A stretch of 64,000 nucleotides of DNA from Balanoglossus misakiensis (taxonomy: Eukaryota; Hemichordata). How positions within the stretch are numbered: the first letter of the stretch is position 1; the number at the start of each line of letters is the position of its first letter. The notes under the pieces were generated by a model, which was given only the letters and a program-made list of their open reading frames with translations, was not told where the DNA came from and ran no database searches. The stretch is from assembly GCA_040954595.2 (NCBI GenBank), contig CM082592.2, positions 8,308,001 through 8,372,000 on the forward strand, written 5' to 3'. Below, piece by piece: positions 60,745 to 64,000 of the stretch. Both the position numbers and the translations under genes were made by a program.

Positions 60745-61672
60745 TGTGATTCCAAGGTTTTATTTATGCATTTCGACTTTCTTCCGAATCGATGGAGAAG
60801 TATAATTTTACGTTGATCTACAAGGAGGCCAGTATTTTGCGAACGTGCGAGTGAATGCAGTACACTCTACCTCCCTCCTTTCCCAATTATCATTTATCAT
60901 TAACCTTGTTTCTTTTCAGATTTAAACTCTATAGAGAAAACATATTAAACATAGAAACGATAAAGTTTGCTGGTACTGCTGCAGACGCGGTGCGTGTACT
61001 ACACGCAGGCATCATTGTTCATAAATAGCCTAGGCCTAATCGCGTGCTGAAGACTTTTCTTCTCAAAATGAACGTCTTGTTATCAAAGCTCTTGTAAGCC
61101 TATGCACGAGAAGTCAAGGCCCTCTTCTGAGTCAAAATCACCGACATCCTTGCGTTCAAGGTAGCTGCCAATGATCTATAATACGATTATACTTAAGAAT
61201 TCTACCCCGCGACCTCTGAACTCCCCTTTTAATGTGAATTAGCATAACAACGCATAATATGGGGAAAGTGACAATGGCGCCGCTTACGTCACGAGGGATC
61301 CAGTGGTAACAGCGACAGACTGTATAATTCGTTGAGCAGTATATACCTATACCTGTGGCAGTTGGGCTCGGGTTTATAATTCAGTCTTTCTCGCTCAAAA
61401 ACAGATTCGCCGGTCTCGCTATGCTCGCCGTGGGGATAAAACAACCGACGGAAACATGTCCTTTGACTACTGTGAACTGAGGCGACAGAATTTGCGTGCC
61501 GCAATGTCCGTCAACGGTGCTTAAAAACGTGAATCCTTGCACGGCGGCCATATCACCTGTACATACACAGGCCGACTTCGTGAACGACGATAAACAACTC
61601 TTATAAACTGACAGGTTCGGTTTCACTAGATATTTACAAGACGACCTCCTACTTCGCAGCAAGCGGGAAAAA
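60745..61672. other. Intergenic between SPEC3/Stum genes S2 and S3
   Basis: Contains the 3' flank of S2 and the expected promoter and 5' UTR of S3. The minus-strand frames here are antisense to S3 or lack any domain. Confidence 0.5.
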
Positions 61673-61877
61673 ATGGCTTCGAACACAGTGGTTTACAACG
61701 AAAGGTTGCAAGAGGTGGAAGCGACGGTACAGAGGCGGAGCGATACGACGACGACGGGCAACGTCGAAGCCGCCGAAAGTCGGGAAGGTGACCGAACACT
61801 GAAAACGTGTGTGCCAATGTTTCCGATGTGTTTTGCGGCGATGTGTCTGATCTTTAACATAATCATTCCTGGTTCAG
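61673..61877 (+). CDS. SPEC3/Stum family protein S3, first coding exon only
   Basis: An ATG at 61673 opens 68 codons plus one base and ends at donor GTAAAC. The polar, Thr/Glu-rich head lacks the Pro-rich block of S1 and S2, but residues about 46-68 (CVPMFPMCFAAMCLIFNIIIPGSG) have the family's first membrane span and end at the same IIPG-x-G codon in the same phase 1 as the first introns of S1 and S2. No exon resembling the family's second block was found between 61878 and 64000, so the rest probably lies beyond the window, or the gene is a fragment. Confidence 0.72.
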
Positions 61878-64000
61878 GTAAACTAAAGATATCTTTCAAA
61901 TCTGACATTTTACTCTGCAGTTTTGCCTTTGAGATTTTGTGGACATCGCCCAGCGTTATTGATTGTATTGGTATGTGTAAATATTGTGCGCGCTGTCGTT
62001 AGCTGAGCGCCGTTAATATGGCGGTAGCCATTTTGTCCAACAATTTCGCGTATCGGCCTTATTGTTGCGTTGGTGATAGCCATTACGGCTTTCAACCAAC
62101 AAAGAGGTCAAGGCCGCTACGCAAGGCGGGTCACCATTTTTTTCACGGAAAGGCAACGGAATTTACACAACTCGATATGATAGTGAACTTGGAAGGCTCG
62201 GGTTGGAATTAGCAACCTGTCCTATATGTTTACGCGACATTGATTTGGTCCGCTGTACATTTGATTAAAAGCCAATCGCTTCTAATCGATGTCTTCATTA
62301 AGTGAAAAACTCTTTTAATGATGTTACTGTACACCGCTAAGGCTTTCACACTCTGGGAATGTTGTTAATAGCAACGCTGTCAAACCAATTTGTAAAACAA
62401 TGGGCGAGTCATCCTACGTCTTGAATGTCAAGCCTTGCTATAGCACAGTGCACAATCAACGCAGTAAACTATAATACTTGTGGGTATATAAACCTGGTGT
62501 TCGTCTGGACGGAATCAACACCGTCATAAAATTATCACGAGACGTTACAACTCACAGGTGTCTTAACTGGAATATAAAAAAAATAACTGTAGTCGATTTC
62601 ATAGCGGTTAGGTTTCAAATCGCTCACCGTCGCTTAAATCGGATCAAATCTAAATTTAATAGTTTATATCAAAGAATACTTCTGTTTCATCAATTACGTT
62701 GCATTTATATTGGGCTGTAAAACCAACGAACGGATGGTAACGCGATCGTGTACACAGGCGGCCATCTTTTTTGCAGTTAATGATGTGTTATTTGTTCACA
62801 AATAATAATTATATCGCAAAGATTGTTCATAGTTAAACGGTTTTCCATGATAAGTGACAGACATACGGTAAAGTTATCTGTGCATGTATGTATATTATTG
62901 CATTGCTTCAAAATTATCAAATGCCCCATGTCTTTTACTATCTAGAGAAATAGATTTACTTTAAGTTGACTTAGCAAATAACCCATGTGAGTGTATCTCT
63001 ATTCTTGAAGGATTTTCCGATGTCCAGTCACTTTTCTGCGTATCTGAATCTCATCATGTATCATGTATATATAGATTGTCTGCGTACGCCGCGAGATCAC
63101 GATTTTTCCCTTCACAACCGGTGCGGACGATTATCAATTGTGTCGTTTGAATATGTTCCAATCACTCTTATCACGGGCCAGCTCTAGCAGAAAGAAAATT
63201 CGCGGAAAATACTTGTACAGATGAAAATCAACCGCAATCAATAGTATCACGTGTGGCTGTCTAAGTGAAATGAGCTGATATGGTCAGATATAGGACCGTC
63301 ACTGATAATTGCGCTGTATCATTACAGTCTCACACCTGCATGATTATCGACAATTCAATATATCACTCACAGTACATAAAAAGTGTGTTCAATTATTCAT
63401 GTCAGATTCAGAAGGGAAATGGCTGACCGTGGCTGTTGTGAACGCATGCAAATGCACCCGAAGTGGCAAGAGATCAGATTGAACCACCGGGGACACTGTC
63501 CAGCACGAACATTTCATTATTCAGTTGGTTGCACGTCTGACGATGAAACGCGTGGAAAACATTGATTGCGGAATTCCGCATTTGAGTCCGGTTTCAGGAG
63601 TCGGTTGTTGGGTACCGGGTGCGTTGATTTGCTGGGCACTCATTAGGGATTGGATTTAACTTGAATCCGGCGTGGGATGCCTACCACTATCAAATAACAA
63701 TTTTAAAATTCATAGTGAAAATCTCGCTTCATTATAAAAGTACCAATGTTTACGACATTTCCAAAGAAATGTACTCAGCATTAAGGCTCAACCCTAAATC
63801 AAAGTACGTGCAATTTTAGTTTTTTTTGTAATGCCAATGGCGTACTCCTCCTAGCTTGTGCGATCCTTCAATATTTCGCGTGCGGTTGAATGTACACGAT
63901 CTCACTACCTGCGCGTTACCTTGACAACAGACGAATCAGATTTGAAGTGGCGAGACCTTAAGAATCCGGAATGCGCAAAATAAACCCCTGTAAAAGTGCA
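61878..64000 (+). other. Probable first intron of S3, to the right edge
   Basis: I looked on the plus strand for an acceptor followed by the expected GT[IF]-type second exon and found none. No other exon, RNA gene or repeat is recognised. Confidence 0.45.

Overview
This is a stretch of animal nuclear DNA. The genes are broken into many short exons by introns of about 100 to 2,000 bp with clear splice sites. The noncoding DNA is AT-rich and carries microsatellites and foldback elements. The gene content (tandem mitochondrial Na/Ca exchangers, a nicotinic-type receptor, GPI-type matrix metalloproteinases, a CXorf65-like gene, SPEC3/Stum genes) and the compact genes suggest a marine invertebrate deuterostome such as amphioxus or a hemichordate. 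That assignment is an inference; I cannot name the species. All gene models were built by eye from reading frames, splice sites and matching intron phases.

Layout. 1-2 kb: the first two coding exons of the Mediator subunit MED13 (minus), continuing off the left edge. 4.2-6.4 kb: a 193-residue two-EF-hand protein (minus) with a tRNA-Glu(UUC) gene in its first intron and an identical tRNA gene just upstream. 11.8-13.3 kb: a type II membrane sulfotransferase (minus). 14.9-18.1 kb: a CXorf65-like gene (plus). 19.4-43.2 kb: three head-to-tail SLC8B1/NCLX-type exchanger genes (minus; here called A, B and C), each of 17 coding exons with the same intron phases. A cys-loop receptor gene of nicotinic type lies on the plus strand between B and C. 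43.9-53.1 kb: two tandem furin-activated, probably GPI-anchored matrix metalloproteinases (minus). 56.3-61.9 kb: three SPEC3/Stum family membrane protein genes (S1 minus; S2 and S3 plus, S3 running off the right edge).

The window shows repeated local duplication: three exchangers, two metalloproteinases, three SPEC3/Stum genes and two tRNAs. The most notable structural signal is a pair of minor-spliceosome (U12-type) introns kept in all three exchangers: an AT-AC intron immediately before the first ion-binding alpha repeat and a GTATCC...AG intron just after the core of the second. Several products handle or sense calcium or open cation pores (exchangers, EF-hand protein, receptor), but their proximity is not evidence that they act together. 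No CRISPR, operon or prokaryotic-type system is present.
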